64,000 bases of DNA from Anthostomella pinea. Taxonomy: Eukaryota; Ascomycota; Sordariomycetes; Xylariales; Xylariaceae. The stretch spans positions 496,001 to 560,000 of the forward strand of contig CAUWAG010000010.1 of assembly GCA_963556695.1 (NCBI GenBank). The letters are read 5' to 3'. The notes under the pieces are model-generated. The model was not told the origin of the DNA, searched no databases, and saw only the letters and a list, made by a program, of their open reading frames with translations. A program made the translations under genes and the position numbers. Positions 25,210 to 37,788 of this stretch are shown one piece after another; positions within the stretch are counted from its first letter, which is position 1; the number at the start of each line of letters is the position of its first letter.

Positions 25210-25421
25210 TGTCACGAAGCGTAAATATGGAATGGACGTAACAGTCCTGCTTTCACTACGTACGTGTAAGAATCTCTCGGTGAAGAGGGAAAGAAGGATC
25301 TGGCCCACCAGCTAATCTAGTAGCAGTTAAGGCAACACGTCCTGTGCGCCAGATCACCTGATGCAGCGCACTGACCACTGCAGATGGGGTGTCAGACCTG
25401 ATGGGAGGTCAGACTATCACA
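25210..25421 (-). repeat. Putative 3' LTR of Gypsy element
   Basis: On the minus strand a polypurine tract (GTGGGGGG) is followed by TGTGATAGTCTGACC, a typical retrotransposon LTR start. A matching end ...CGTGACA at 25210 gives about 212 bp with TGT...ACA ends. It lies just downstream of the Gypsy chromodomain. No matching 5' LTR was found. Confidence 0.55.
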
Positions 25422-25598
25422 ACCCCCCACGCACAAAAAGACTCGCCTCGAGTCTGGATCGAACCCCTCCTCTCCCGCTGCGGAGGCAAATGCACATATA
25501 AAACCTCCTGACACAACTGTGAACACCACATTGCTCGTGATAGCCTCAACTTGTGATACACATACAATGCCAAATTTGACGTATTTTTCATCGTGAAG

Positions 25599-26009
25599 TC
25601 AGCCGCGACGACGCATTCCTGATCTCGTTATCCTGGCCGGCTTGTCATCGTCAGGATGCGGTGGGTTGAACTCGTCACTCTGAGCCGCCTGAAGCCAGTG
25701 TTCGAGACGTGCCGGCGGGCTAGCAGCATCGGGGTACTCGTCATGATAAGCCTTCAGAAGTTCCGCTGAATTCTTGAAGTCGCTAGCAGGGCACCAAAGC
25801 CCATCAGGGTCCCATCCTTTCCAGAGGATTTGGTATTGAAGCTTGTTGTAGTGAAGCCGCGAGGTAAGGACACTCGTGAGCTCCCATTCCTCTTCTCCAA
25901 GGTTAGGATCAACGATCACGCTGTCAGGTTCGTCAGGGGCTTGACCCGGCACCGGGTTATTCGCGTACTTGCGCAGACGATCAGCGTGGAACCACTCGAG
26001 CCTCGCCAC
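25599..26009 (-). pseudogene. Integrase C-terminus with chromodomain
   Basis: The segment reads LEWFHADRLRKYANN, then EEEWELTSVL and QYQILWKGWD, the hallmark of a chromodomain: a strand, then W-K-G-W followed by a helix (FKNSAELLKAYHDEYP). In chromoviruses this domain directs integration to modified chromatin. The C-terminal tail is basic (ITRSGMRRRG). Confidence 0.85.
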
Positions 26010-26671
26010 TGATCGGATAGCTACAACTTGAACGTGTTCGGTCGATCGGTGGGCTCGTGTGTGATCTCGTAATGCTAACGAGTCATCGGATAGTCGAGCT
26101 TATCACTGGTGCGGTCCGTCATGGTTCTTGTCTTCTTGATGATATAGACGTGATCACTAACGCCAAAGTCAGGCACGCGATAATGCTTGTTCGCTTATTA
26201 CACTATTCGTTTCTGAGCCTTCTTGATGGCGCCCTGGGCGTATTCTGCCCACGTCTGGATCTGACGAGCCATCTCCTGAGCCTCGGATCTGGTGAGGCGT
26301 TCTTGCTTGGGGAGCTTTGCAAGTACTTTGGTACGTGCTTCCCAGTCAAATGACATCTTCATTGGTCGTCTGGTCAGTACTTCACGGGGTGAGAGACCGC
26401 CTAACGATTCGTGGAGCAAGGAGACCTGAGCGGCATCCATGGCTGGGATGGCTCTGGCCTAGTTGTCTTGAAAATGGTTGACAAATGGTCACAAATGTTG
26501 GTCAATGTACTCGTTCATTATCTCCACCTGGCCAACGGACTGTTTGTGACCTGCTGATGAAAACTCTAGCTTAGTACCGTGGATCTTTGACAACCGGTCG
26601 ATAATGACAAACAAGTTGTTATATCCATCCTTGTCTTTCGGTATGGTCTTGAAATCGATTATCAGGTCCTA

Positions 26672-27043
26672 CTAAGTTCCATCTAGAACCAGAAGAGGAG
26701 TCAACAGCCCTGGAGTCTTGTCACGAGGGTTCTTTGATAGCTTGCATGTACAGTTCTCGACGTATTGGATAACAAAGGCATTAAGGTTTGGCCACCAGTA
26801 TTGCTCAGCAACCATCTGACAAGTCTTGTTGATCCCAGGGTAGGCCGTCGCCAGCGATACGTGGGCTTCTGTAACGACGCGAGTACAAAGCTTGTTCGAG
26901 TCATGAACAACAAGACAACCACGGAAGAGCACAAGCTCTCCGGACATGGTCCGGTCAATGCTTGAGCCATTGCCTGCCTTCCCTTGATATTCATTAAAGG
27001 ACGTATCTTCCTTATTGGCACGCAGTAGTTTGTTTATCAACAT
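26672..27043 (-). pseudogene. Gypsy integrase zinc-binding region
   Basis: A degenerate HHCC-type segment reads YPGINKTCQMVAEQYWWPNL, then VENCTCKLSKNPR, the usual wording of Gypsy integrases just before the catalytic core. The core itself, further left, is broken by stops. Confidence 0.8.
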
Positions 27044-27370
27044 AATATCCGAGAATTCAGGGGACTGGCGTCGTCAAGGACAAAGATCTCTGTTACTTGT
27101 ATGGGGAGATCGTCGAGAGGCTGGTCATGGTGCACTGAGGCAACTGGGGTATTGAACGCGTGGATATATGATACTGACGTAACAGGTTTAAACAGGGTCA
27201 TCGTCCGTTGATCATCTCGTATCTGTTTCTGGGTGTTGACGTCGCTCTGTAGACGAGATAGCGCGTCAGCCACGGTGTTCTTTGATCCTGGCCTGTAAGT
27301 AATCACGAAGTTGTATTATGAGACCAACTCCTGCCAATTGGCTTGTCAGAGGTTGAGTACACGTTTAGTA

Positions 27371-27571
27371 CTAAAGTATTCCAAGGCTGAGTGATCTGTA
27401 ACGACAGTGAACGGGCGATCCGATCAATTCGGGTCTCCAGATCCTCAGTGCCTTGATCACTGCAAACAGTTCCTTGCCGTGTATGCCGTAATTAAGCTCC
27501 ACGCCTTGTAACCTCTCCGAGAAGAAGGCCACAGGATGCCACGGCTCATTGGGGAATGCTCGCTGGTACAT
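27371..27571 (-). pseudogene. Gypsy RNase H fragment
   Basis: HPVAFFSERLQGVELNYGIH then GKELFAVIKALRIWRPEL matches the RNase H domain that follows the reverse transcriptase of Gypsy elements, including the conserved N-Y-x-x-x-x-K-E-L block. Confidence 0.85.
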
Positions 27572-27669
27572 CGTTCCGGCGACGACACCATCAGAGGCGT
27601 CAGTCTCAACCAGCGTCTCGCGATTCTATGAGAAGTGCTTCAGTACTGGGGCCGTCAGCAAGGCCTGTT

Positions 27670-28509
27670 TTAGATCATCGAAAGCGGCTTGGCACTCCCC
27701 GTCCACACAAGGTCAGAATCGCTTTGGATAAGTTTGGTAAGTGGTTTTGCGATTTGGCCATAGTCTTTGATAAACTTGCGATAAAAGTTACAGAACACAA
27801 GGAAGGAACGTACACCCTTGATCGATGTCTTTCTATTAGCCACAGGGATGTCCCAATTGCGTACAACCTCAATCTTGTCAGGGCCACAAGTGAGTCCGTT
27901 AATACAAATAATAAAGCCGAGGAACTTGGTTTTAGTGACATAAAATTTGCACTTATCCAGGTCGGCCTGTAATCCGGCTTCACAAAGTCGATCAAGGACC
28001 TTACAAACGTGTTTCTCATGATCCTTTTCGTTGTCAGAGAAGATCAGAATGTCATCGATATAAGCTGTGCAGAACTCGTCAAGATATCCGCGGAAGGTGT
28101 CATTGATATATCGCTGGAAGGTCGATGGACCATTGGTAAGACCAAAGGGTAACACCTTGTATCGGTACGCACCGTACTGAGTACGAAAGGTCATGATATC
28201 TTCATTGCCTTCGACGATTCGGATCTTATGAAAGGCCTGGCGGATGTCTATCTTGGTAAAGATCTTGGCCTGGCCAAGTCGGGAGATGGTCTCCTTAATG
28301 AGGGGGAGCGGATAGCGATCCTTCTGAGTGATAGCATTCAGTTTGCGGTAGTCAACACAGAGTTGGAGGCCTCTATTAGCCTTCTGCACACAGAGGATAG
28401 GGGCAGCCCATAGAGCAGACGACGGCTCAATGAAGCCTTTCTTCAGGTTGTCAATGATATATTTTTGGCACGCTTCCATCTCTTCCAGAGACATCTTGTA
28501 TAGTGGCAA
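27670..28509 (-). pseudogene. Gypsy reverse transcriptase
   Basis: A 279-residue open frame carries the ordered RT blocks: CVDYRKLNAIT, RYPLPLIKETIS, FTKIDIRQAFHKIRI, PFGLTNGPSTFQRYIND, the active site YIDDILIFS, and KTKFLGFIICINGL. It is the best-kept part of the element. It is no longer joined in one frame to RNase H or Gag. Confidence 0.92.
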
Positions 28510-29857
28510 ATAACCTAAACTCTCAGGGTCGGCAGTAAGGTCAATCTTGTGGTCTATTCCAGCCGATAAGGAGAGAGCTTGTCGGATTGGACCTTACTAA
28601 AGACGTCAAGATGTTCATAGTGCTGCTTCGGTACCAGCTTGTGTGCCTTGCGTCTGAGATCATTATCATCTTCTGCCAGCATCGTTTGCTTATGATTGAT
28701 AACGCGATTGATCTTGAATAAGGTAGTAACACCATCCTGAGTACCCTCTTCAGCCTTAACTCGATCGAAGAGCACAGAACCGACCATGGCCACCTTGAGG
28801 GGGCGATGACGGTACCAGCCGATTCTGTCTCTTCTCATTACATATGGACCCTGGGCGTCATGTTGAACTTGTACCGATATGGATGGCTTATGACGATCTC
28901 GGACAGGTATGTACGGTGTTGTTGGTGAGGGCTGTCGCGACTCGTCGTCATAGAAATCATAGTCAAGCAGTTCGTACATCCGCTCTGTAGCTGTAGGACT
29001 CTGCGATAGTTATTACGTTAGGGCTGAAGGATAACTGGAGTAACGACCTTTCCAAAAAGGGAATCATTATTCACCTGATCTCTTAAAGTTCTGCAATCTG
29101 TCATGGCTGGATGATTGTGACTTAGCTGCTCGATTTGAGCGCGTATAAGGCTCAGATCAACTCCTTCTAAGAGGGTTTCTGTTCCTTTACGATTAGAATG
29201 GTCAAGGCGTTCGGGGATCTCTTCCACTGTTGGAGTGCGGTAATCAGACGGGATCACTGTGACTAGACCGAAGCGTACGCGTTGGGAATTGCGGCGGCGT
29301 TTATCGTTGGTTTCCATTAGTTTGTCACGTCTGGCGGCATCCTGATCGTATGCGGGATCTTTGAGCAGGGATCCTGCTGAGTCCATAGGAATCTCAGGCA
29401 ACGCGCAATAGTCAGGTGCTCATTTGTCTGGAAATAACAAGCGTTTCCGGAGAGAGTCGACTAGAACATCGTGTCTGTCAAAGAACTTCTTGCCGACTAT
29501 CACGTCGTGCTTCATGTTAACTACCAGCAAGGGTACGTCGTATACCATCCGACCTTGTATACAGAAATAGGCTCAGAGGGCCACGTCGATAGTCTATGTG
29601 GACCTGCCATCGTATCCAGTTACTGGAGCGGGTTTGAATCCCTGGATCCTCTCTGCACAGAGGTGCTTAAAGACTTTAGAAGCGAATGGCAAGTTTATCA
29701 GTATATATGCACCTGCACCTGTGTCAGCAATCCATTAGTAAAGGGTCTCTCCCCAGAATCTAGGAGGGGAAATCAGTGGGTATTTTCCTGCAAGTATCAA
29801 TGTCCAGCGCCGAAATCAGATGTGGTCCCCTAGGTTGGGTGTCAGGTTAACCCAGGG

Positions 29858-30903
29858 TTAGACTTTTCCCTCTGCGGCAGCCAGGGCGGTAGTGGTGGAA
29901 CCTCCAGTCGTAGGATTGAACAAATTCACAGAAATAGCATTAATACGAGCCTTGTTTTGTTTCTCGAAGTCGTTCCTAACGGGACACTTAGAGCTCCGGT
30001 GGCCATGTTCATGACAAATAAAGTACTGTCCCTTTGCGATCAGAGCCTTAATTTGCCTCAGCTGAGGCTTCTTGTACATCTTGCGGCCATCAGAAGCAGT
30101 ACCAAGGACTAGGAGGTTATAATGCTTGACCGTTCTAAAGGCAGGGCAACCATCAGAGAAACCTCCAGGGGCAGGGTTCAGAGTTTGATTGTGAGGGGGG
30201 TACAAATTGCCTCCTCTGCCACTATTGTTCTTTGGGGAATTGGTGTTCTGCGCTTGACCTTAAGAGGTGTCGTTCTTTCGTATTTGGGCAATTAGGAAGT
30301 TCTTGCGTTATTGATAATTATGTCACTGGACATACAAACAGAGGTCGTTGTAGCTGACCGTCTTGTCATGATACTTGTCAAGGCAAGCGGTGTTGAGACG
30401 ACCCGGGAGTCGCTTGAACAACTCCTCCTTCTAAGTCGACTTCTCCTTCTTGGCCATCCCAGCCAGTCTCACGAACTCAAGTTGGAAGTCCTTGAAGTCT
30501 ATGCTGGTAATTATCTCGAGCTTGTTGAATTTCTCTTAGCTTCGTCCTGTTCGTTGAGATCTTTGTATTGCTCGTGTAGGTGATCCAGAACCTCCTTGCT
30601 AGTCTTAAAGACGGATTCTCTAGTGACTTCGTCTGGGTTGACAAAGGGCATCAAGCGGGACGACGCAGTGCCACCCAGATGAGTGAGGAGATACATGATC
30701 TTGTCATCATCAGTAGGGAAGTGGTTGGCGTTACTCACGAGCTTCTTTTTGAGGATCAAAAACCACTGATCAAACTTGACAATAGGCTTGTCCTTCTCGA
30801 TAGGGCGGTCACCAAAAAAAATGGGGAGATCTTTCTATTTAGGCGAAAGGCGAGGACCTCTTCCAGGTCAAGTCGAGTCAGGGGTTCCTTCTCGACCGGC
30901 CAT
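29858..30903 (-). pseudogene. Gypsy Gag remnant
   Basis: From the ATG at 30903 the frame is soon stopped, but frames below read FDQWFLILKKKLVSNANHF and YLLTHLGGTASSRLMPFVN, typical of fungal Gypsy Gag. The C2HC knuckle follows near 30000. A (T)n/(A)n slip near 30815 and stops break it. Confidence 0.75.
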
Positions 30904-30931
30904 GTTAATGACTTTGCTTTGGAGAACTTGT

Positions 30932-31080
30932 TGTTGAATACACAGATGATGATTGATTCTATTGATTGTTGTGCTCTGTGTGCAGAGATTGATGATCTGT
31001 CTTCTTGGTGGGTCAGATGCCCTGTGCGTCTCTGCCCCAAAGGAGATCTTCCGATATTTATCTTCGGCTCCTATTCAACA
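30932..31080 (+). repeat. Short LTR-like repeat, copy 1
   Basis: Begins TGTTGAATACAC and ends CTATTCAACA. It is closely similar over its whole length to 44320-44472 (same CTGTCTTCTTGGTGGGTCAG core). It sits 29 bp upstream of the Gypsy Gag ATG and is followed by an inverted fragment of its own start (ends at 31098). The Gypsy 3' LTR is different, so this is probably an independent insertion. Confidence 0.7.
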
Positions 31081-32742
31081 ACATCCGTGTATTCAACAGC
31101 TTTTTCAATAATTTTACTAATAATATAATACTTTGATTTAAGTATTAATTGAACTATGATATTTAAGACGTTTAAAAACTATAAGATAAAAAATTTCTTT
31201 TATTAAAGGTCGATTTGGCGCTTTTTTAACCCTATTAACGTATTTAATATTATAATATCTCAAAAAAAGGATAAGGTTTTTTAGCTTACTAATAAATATT
31301 TTAAGATATTTAAAACGTTTATAGCATATATTTAAGTTTTATATAGGTTGAAAGTGATAAAAAAATCTTTTAACCATAACAAATTAAAAGGGGTTAAAGC
31401 GATAAAGGTACTTTAAAAATATCTATATAAAATAAGAAATGTTAAACCGTATATAATACATTAAAAGATTTTTAATTTTAATCAAATTTTAATAATTATA
31501 AGTAATTTTAAAGATAAATATCATGTTTAGCTTTATTTTAATTTATCTCTTTAAGTATATAGAGCGAAATAAGTACGTTTAAACGCTTTATATAGATTTG
31601 ATCGAAAGTTTTTATTGTACGTTAGATATATATGCTTTAAAAAAGCTATATAGAGTAATTCTTGTGATTTTTAACGATTTGAACGATAAAAATGCCATGT
31701 AGCCTTTAAAACTTCTATTTCAAAGGTTTTTCTAAAAAATGCTGTTAAATGAATTAACTTTAAAATAATTTACTTCTAAAATAAAAAAGTTATCCACGTA
31801 ATTAATCACAAAAATACCGCATTTCATATAGTAATAAACGGCATTATTCAAAAGTGAAAGCTTCAAACCGAGTTTTAAAGATTTTTCTAAAAGAGTTTTT
31901 ATTACTAAAAAAGGCTTTACTTAAGCCATAAAAAAGCTCTTTAAGCTTAAAAATTATCTTTATTTATTGATTAATAAAATTTTCGTGAAAATATATCGCA
32001 AAAAACTCTTTAAGGCTGTTAAAAGTTTTTATATAAATCTTCTTATTAAATTCTCTTATTTCAAACGTAAAAACGGGACTTAGTTAGTTAATTTCTTAGT
32101 TTAAAATAAGCATAATAATTAAAAAGAACTTTTGAAAACCCGTTTGTATTTGAAAAGTTTAACTTTCAAATAACGAAGTTTATATCGTTATACAACTTTA
32201 TAAGTAGTAATTCAATCTTTATAACGCTTAATTAAATTAGCCATCGGGTTTAATTTATACTTATATACGTAACGCGTCGTTAAACGCTTATAATTACGAA
32301 GTAATTCGAAGCGTGAAAAAACCGGAAAGGTTTTATTTTAAAAAAGCGCGCAAATTTTAACGTTTATTATTTTAAATTATCAAGGCGTTCTAATAAACGT
32401 TAATATTTTTCGATAAGTGGATGGTTTATATAGTTTAAGGTTTGATTTTTATTAAGGTTAAACGAAAGTTAGTTAATATATAGTATTTAAAGTATTGTAA
32501 ATAATAACGTTTAAAAAGTAGTAACTTCCAAAACGTAACAGTTATAAGCTTTGTAAATATGCTTTTTAAATAATACGTTATCAAGATTTAGTGTAGTTGA
32601 TATACGTAATGTTAAGATATACTTTAAATGTAAATCTTAATAAAACGGTTTTAATAAGCTAGTTAATAAATCCATTGAAATTATATTAAACTCATCGTTA
32701 CCAAGTGTTAATTGCTATTATCATTATTATCATTACTATTGT

Positions 32743-32775
<33 letters not shown>

Positions 32776-32777
32776 TG

Positions 32778-33171
<394 letters not shown>

Positions 33172-34520
33172 AGGTTCTGAAGAAATTTAATTCGATTTTG
33201 GAAGTATATGATATATATTAAAAATCGTTTGTAGTTATTAAGAAAGATGGCTTTTTTGGATTGATTTTATTACGAATATTTTCTTTTTGATTATAGAATA
33301 TATCATAACAGTTCCCAATTATATATATTCATTATTAAATATAAACTATTTATTGAAAAGCTTAATATAAATACTAATAATAATAAGCCCTATCGTAAGT
33401 AAGTAAACTTAGTATTAATTCGAATTGATTGAACGACAAACCCGTATTTTTTAAATGTATAAAATAGGTTTATTACTTTAACTGCGTTTTTATTACAGTA
33501 AATACATTATATAAGGTCATTCGATTTATAATAATATATTTAAGTTAAGCTTGCTATTTTTTGTAAACAAAACATCTTTATAAAAAGGTTTATTTAAAGT
33601 TTTATTTTCATGTTTGAAAGAGGATATATAATTAATCTTAAGCTAATAGTAAATAATAAGGTTAATAATCGAGTAACAAGGTCATAATAATTTTACTTAT
33701 TAAACAATTTTTCAAATAAATAAGTAAATTAGGCCGAGAAATCGTTTCACCATCTCCTTTTATTCCAAAAAATATAAAGCGCTTGATATAAAACGATGCC
33801 TTTAAAGCGCTTTTATTTGATAAATTTAACGTATTTTATATTGTTATTTATACGAAACGTGTAAAAATATCGACTTATTTAAAACTTTATATGCTTGTAT
33901 TAAGCGATGTCAATGCTTAACGTTTATTTAACGTAAAAATATAATTTACGCTTCAAAACTTATTATTTAAGAATAGAATAATACGCTTTTATTTGGTATG
34001 GTTATAAACCGTATAATACGTAATATCTATATAGACCGTGTTCAAGCCTAAATTAAGGTAACCTTATTGTATTTAAAATACTGTTTAATAGAAATTTAGA
34101 CTTACATAATCAAAACAAGTAATTTTTTTATCTATTTAAAAATATTTATCGGCAAATCGATACTTTTAACGATCTTTACGGTTTTAATAATATCCGTAAT
34201 AAATCGGTACCTTGTCTTAGTATATTAAAAATATGAAAGCTTTATAACAGCTTGTTTAACTCGTATTCAAGTATTAAAACACTCTGTTTTAAAACCGTAC
34301 ATAATATTAAAAGCTGTGTTTATAACGATAAAGTGGTTGTTTTAGCGTATATCCCGTTATAAAAGGACGTTATTAAAGCTTTAATGATGTTAAATAAAAA
34401 ATTTATTATAAGATATTATTTAGTACGATATAGTTAATCGTTCAATAAAATATTAACTTAAAAGGAAAACACGAAAAGTATTTTTTTAGTTATTTCAATG
34501 CTTTATATTATTAGTATTAA

Positions 34521-34724
34521 TGTTGGAGCAGGCTTGACCGATCAATCGTAATACTCGAGTATGAGTCAAAGTCATCATATTGCTGATGGATTGGATTGGT
34601 AGGTCTAGCTGGACTTGCAGGTCTGGCTAAGTGTCCTCACAATCCGGTATCTAATGTCTTATCTAATCATACATGTAGATCTAGTATGGATGGTTTGAAG
34701 GTTGGAATCGCATGGATCCGAACA
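34521..34724. repeat. Solo-LTR-like island inside the AT-rich block
   Basis: A 204-bp stretch with normal base composition starts TGTTGGAGCAGG and ends GGATCCGAACA, giving TGTT(G/C)GGA-type inverted ends. TTAA occurs on both sides (34517-34520 and 34725-34728). It looks like a solo LTR that entered after its surroundings were mutated. Confidence 0.55.
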
Positions 34725-36090
34725 TTAAAAAGTCAATCAAATCTTTATCTATAACAAAAATATTAAGGTCAGGGTTTATTCGTAAATAAACGAACTATTC
34801 TTTTAAATTATAAATAAAGATAATAAGTCCGGAGCTAAAAAGTTATCGATTAAAAGTAGTTAAAATCGCATGAGCGTAATCTTTATGCTTGAAAGAAAAG
34901 TTAAAGTTAATATTGACTTGGTTTAATTTATAAAAGATATTATTATAAAACGTAAAATTAACTATTGGTTTTTTTTTATAACGTTACAAGGATTTTTTTG
35001 TTTAAAGACGTAGTCAGAAACATATTCCAGCACTAGTTACTATTTTATTTAATATTTCTTAATCAAAAAGTAATTTTAACTACAACTAACCTTCCGGTTT
35101 TTTAAATAATAGCCGATATCATCCACTTATCGATTTATTTCTTATGATTAAAATAGCTTTGTTTACGGTCGATCCCGTTATAATCGAAGCATTAAATTAA
35201 CTTTTAAAAGCGATTTTAAAAACTGCTAGCAATTTTTTAAAATACTTCTACGGCTTTTTAAAAAAGATTGATGACCTTTGCTTTCGTGGCTATTTTTACA
35301 GCTTTTTTTTAAATGATTCCGTAACTCTTACCGCAATTATTACTATTATTAGTAAGAAGTTAAATAACTGGCAGTTAAATCAATGAAGGAAAATAATTAT
35401 GTTTCGCTTCTTAAGTTTTATTAGTTAAGATTTTTTCAGCCTAATATATATGGTTTTTAGAAATCATGATATATTGGGACTTAAAGCTGCGTGAATGTTT
35501 ATAACAAATGTCGAGAAAAGCAGTACGTGTAACTATTTAAAAGTATTAAATCTAAATCGAAATATAATAAGCGATATTTTAACGTTATATACGATTTATT
35601 AACAGTTAGTATTTAATTATAAAAGCCTTGCCTTACTCTTTGTATTAAAGGAAACATAAAGCCTTTTAAACCGCAAAGATTTAATTAACTATAATACTTA
35701 AATAAATACGACAATAGATATTTTAAAATAAACTTACATTAGTTAATACTAACGATTTATAAGCTAACATTCGGCTTAATAGTTTAAATAATCGAAAAAT
35801 ATATAATCACTTTTTATAAGTTTAAAATAAATAAATAACTAAATAAATAAACTCGTATCAGAAAACAATTAAAATTACTTAAAAAATAAGATAATAACGA
35901 TTAAAGATAATACTAAAAAGTTTATCAAAGATTCAAAGATCGTAAGCGAGATGTTACTACGTAGGATTATTATATATTTTATATTAAAAAGAAAAAGAAA
36001 AATTCGGTTTGAAAAGGGGTAAAGCCTCTTTTATATATAACTAAGTAATCTTATATAATCTTTTAAAGTAGCCGGATAACTATTATCAAC

Positions 36091-36615
36091 ACTTATTATT
36101 TACACTAATCAAAAGCCATCATTTACAGTGCTATAAGTGTGTTGTAAATGCCTTGGAGCTAGCGCTCCAGTGCATTTAGCCCCTAAAGCCACCTGAAACC
36201 TTGTCTAAGCCTGTTATAATCCTACCACTGTTATGATATCCAATACTCCCACTGAACAACCGTGAAAGAAATTAGTGACCCTTAAGAACAGTCCAATTTC
36301 GGTATGACTGGAGCGAGTCAAGAAGACACAGACTGAATGTTGTTTGACCACATTTCTAGGCCACAGGATGTTCAGACTGTTGAAAGCAGAGTGGTCGTCG
36401 TGTCAATGAATGAACAGGAGCTAGACGTTGACACTGCTACCTTCAGGATGAACCACAGCCAGCCCAAACTTTTTCTAAGGCCATTGAATGAGATGACAAC
36501 CAGGTCTTCCAAGACAGTATTGAATCTGCGCTTCCCGTACCTAACATCCCACACGTTGGCCTCAAACCCATAACCACGTCACTGATGACGATTCTGCTTG
36601 CCCTTATCCTCAAAC
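36091..36615. other. Transition from AT-rich block to genes
   Basis: Base composition recovers within about 100 bp. A short inverted motif TGGAGC-TAGC-GCTCCA lies near 36154-36169. No gene was seen. Confidence 0.5.
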
Positions 36616-37122
36616 TTAGCTGCCTTTGCATACACACTTCCACGGCTTCCACAATACTGACAAATGCAAATCACGCTTGCATTGCCCACCCCATCTCTTA
36701 TTAACCCCATGGGCGCAATTGGCTTCGCAATCGCTCTGCGACGAGTAACGGTTGCCACAAGCGCCGCATTGGCACTGCCAAGAAGTTTTTGAGAGTTTGC
36801 TTTCCAAGCGTAAGCATACGCCTCCCACGCCTTGCTCGCCCTCGCTGTCTTGCTCGCCCTCGCTGTCTTGCTCGCCCTCGCTGTCTTGCTGGCTCTTGTT
36901 GTCTTGTTCGCCGTCACTCTCGCACTCCCCTTCACATTCCAGTACCTGGTCGTATGTATACTTCTTGCCGCAAACTCCAGGACCGGCATCACCAGTTCGC
37001 CTGAACAAGGTGACGGCGCTATGGCGATTACTGCTGCTGCTTCTGCTCGTGGGGGTCGAGGAGGCGACGAGCACGAATGAGAGTCCAAGGAGTAGAATCT
37101 GAGGCACGGTAGGAGGGCGCAT
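36616..37122 (-). CDS. Secreted Cys-rich protein with internal tandem repeat
   Basis: The ATG at 37122 opens a signal peptide (PQILLLGLSFVLVASS) and a 168-residue protein. After a short Ser-rich segment and an RR pair come at least 14 Cys, many as CxC or CxxC (WQCQCGACG, DCEANC, KCVC). Between Cys blocks is an acidic Glu/Gln/Asp/Ser repeat (unit QDSEGE) encoded by an 18-bp minisatellite. Size, signal and Cys content fit a secreted effector-like or cell-wall protein, but no family is recognised. A TATATAA-like motif lies about 130 bp upstream. A short intron near the C-terminus cannot be excluded. Confidence 0.7.
   Translation of the reverse strand: MRPPTVPQILLLGLSFVLVASSTPTSRSSSSNRHSAVTLFRRTGDAGPGVCGKKYTYDQVLECEGECESDGEQDNKSQQDSEGEQDSEGEQDSEGEQGVGGVCLRLESKLSKTSWQCQCGACGNRYSSQSDCEANCAHGVNKRWGGQCKRDLHLSVLWKPWKCVCKGS
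36831..36920. repeat. 18-bp minisatellite in the secreted protein gene
   Basis: Three identical copies of CTTGCTCGCCCTCGCTGT are followed by two diverged copies. The period is a multiple of three, so copy-number change would keep the reading frame. Confidence 0.9.
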
Positions 37123-37788
37123 GTTTCGTGGAATGACGCTGTGGCTTCGGTCCCGTTTATTGGCGGTTCGGGATAGAGTGTGCTATCTTCAGAGGGTTTA
37201 CTTGTGGGAGGGATGGGGCCATATTAACGGGGAGGGCAATCAGTCGGAAGTCCTCCTATATAACTGAGCTTGCTTGGTTTGTTTGATGCTGTGGCCTCAC
37301 AGGGTGACCGGTTTACCGGCAACCGTGGCAAGAACAGCCAAGAACCTAACATATGGGTATTCAATCCTCCGTATATTTTTATCTTGAACTAGGGGTCAAA
37401 GAAAAGGTCGAACTTCAAATAAATTCCTTGGCGCAGGTCATAGGATGCCGATTACGCGTCCAGTCCTTGTGTAGACCGCCCCATCATCCTGGATAATCCT
37501 TCTCTCAACATGAAAAGTAGGACTCGTCCGGTTCATGTGCGCTTCGTGCTGTGGAATGGGGAGACGGCTTTTCTTTCGCCGGTGCCGTCTCAAGGGTCGC
37601 GCTATAAAAAGGATGGAGAATCGCCGGGGCGGTCCGGACATACGGAGTCAACGAAGAAGAGTCCTGTCGGTCCCAAGTGTGTAAATTGGCTCCGAGAAGG
37701 GATCTATCCCCTCCACGATAAGATTCCCACACTTACGACAAGCATGCTGAAAAGTACAGATGCTGCGTCTCTCGGCCAACTTGACATC
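37123..37788. other. Spacer between two minus-strand genes
   Basis: Holds the promoter of the secreted Cys-rich gene (TATATAA near 37256) and the 3' flank of the RNase H-domain gene. No other gene was seen. Confidence 0.5.

Larger units (their letters stand above)
25422..30931 (-). mobile_element. Decayed Ty3/Gypsy chromovirus retrotransposon
   Basis: Minus-strand segments occur in the order of a chromovirus. Gag starts near 30903. A Gag C2HC knuckle (CHEHGHRSSKC) lies near 30000. A region of protease position covers 28.5-29.4 kb. Reverse transcriptase spans 27670-28509, RNase H 27371-27571, integrase zinc domain 26672-27043, an integrase C-terminal region 26198-26440 and a chromodomain 25599-26009. 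Many stops and frameshifts separate them, so it is inactive. Base composition is near that of the genes, unlike the AT-rich block beside it. Confidence 0.9.

Noticed and set aside
25440..25475. GGGGTTCGATCC on the minus strand as a possible tRNA or primer site
   Set aside because: No cloverleaf forms, and it lies upstream of the 3' LTR, not at a 5' primer-binding position.
36154..36169. TGGAGC-TAGC-GCTCCA inverted repeat as a terminator or MITE end
   Set aside because: Too short and alone; no partner or flanking duplication was found.
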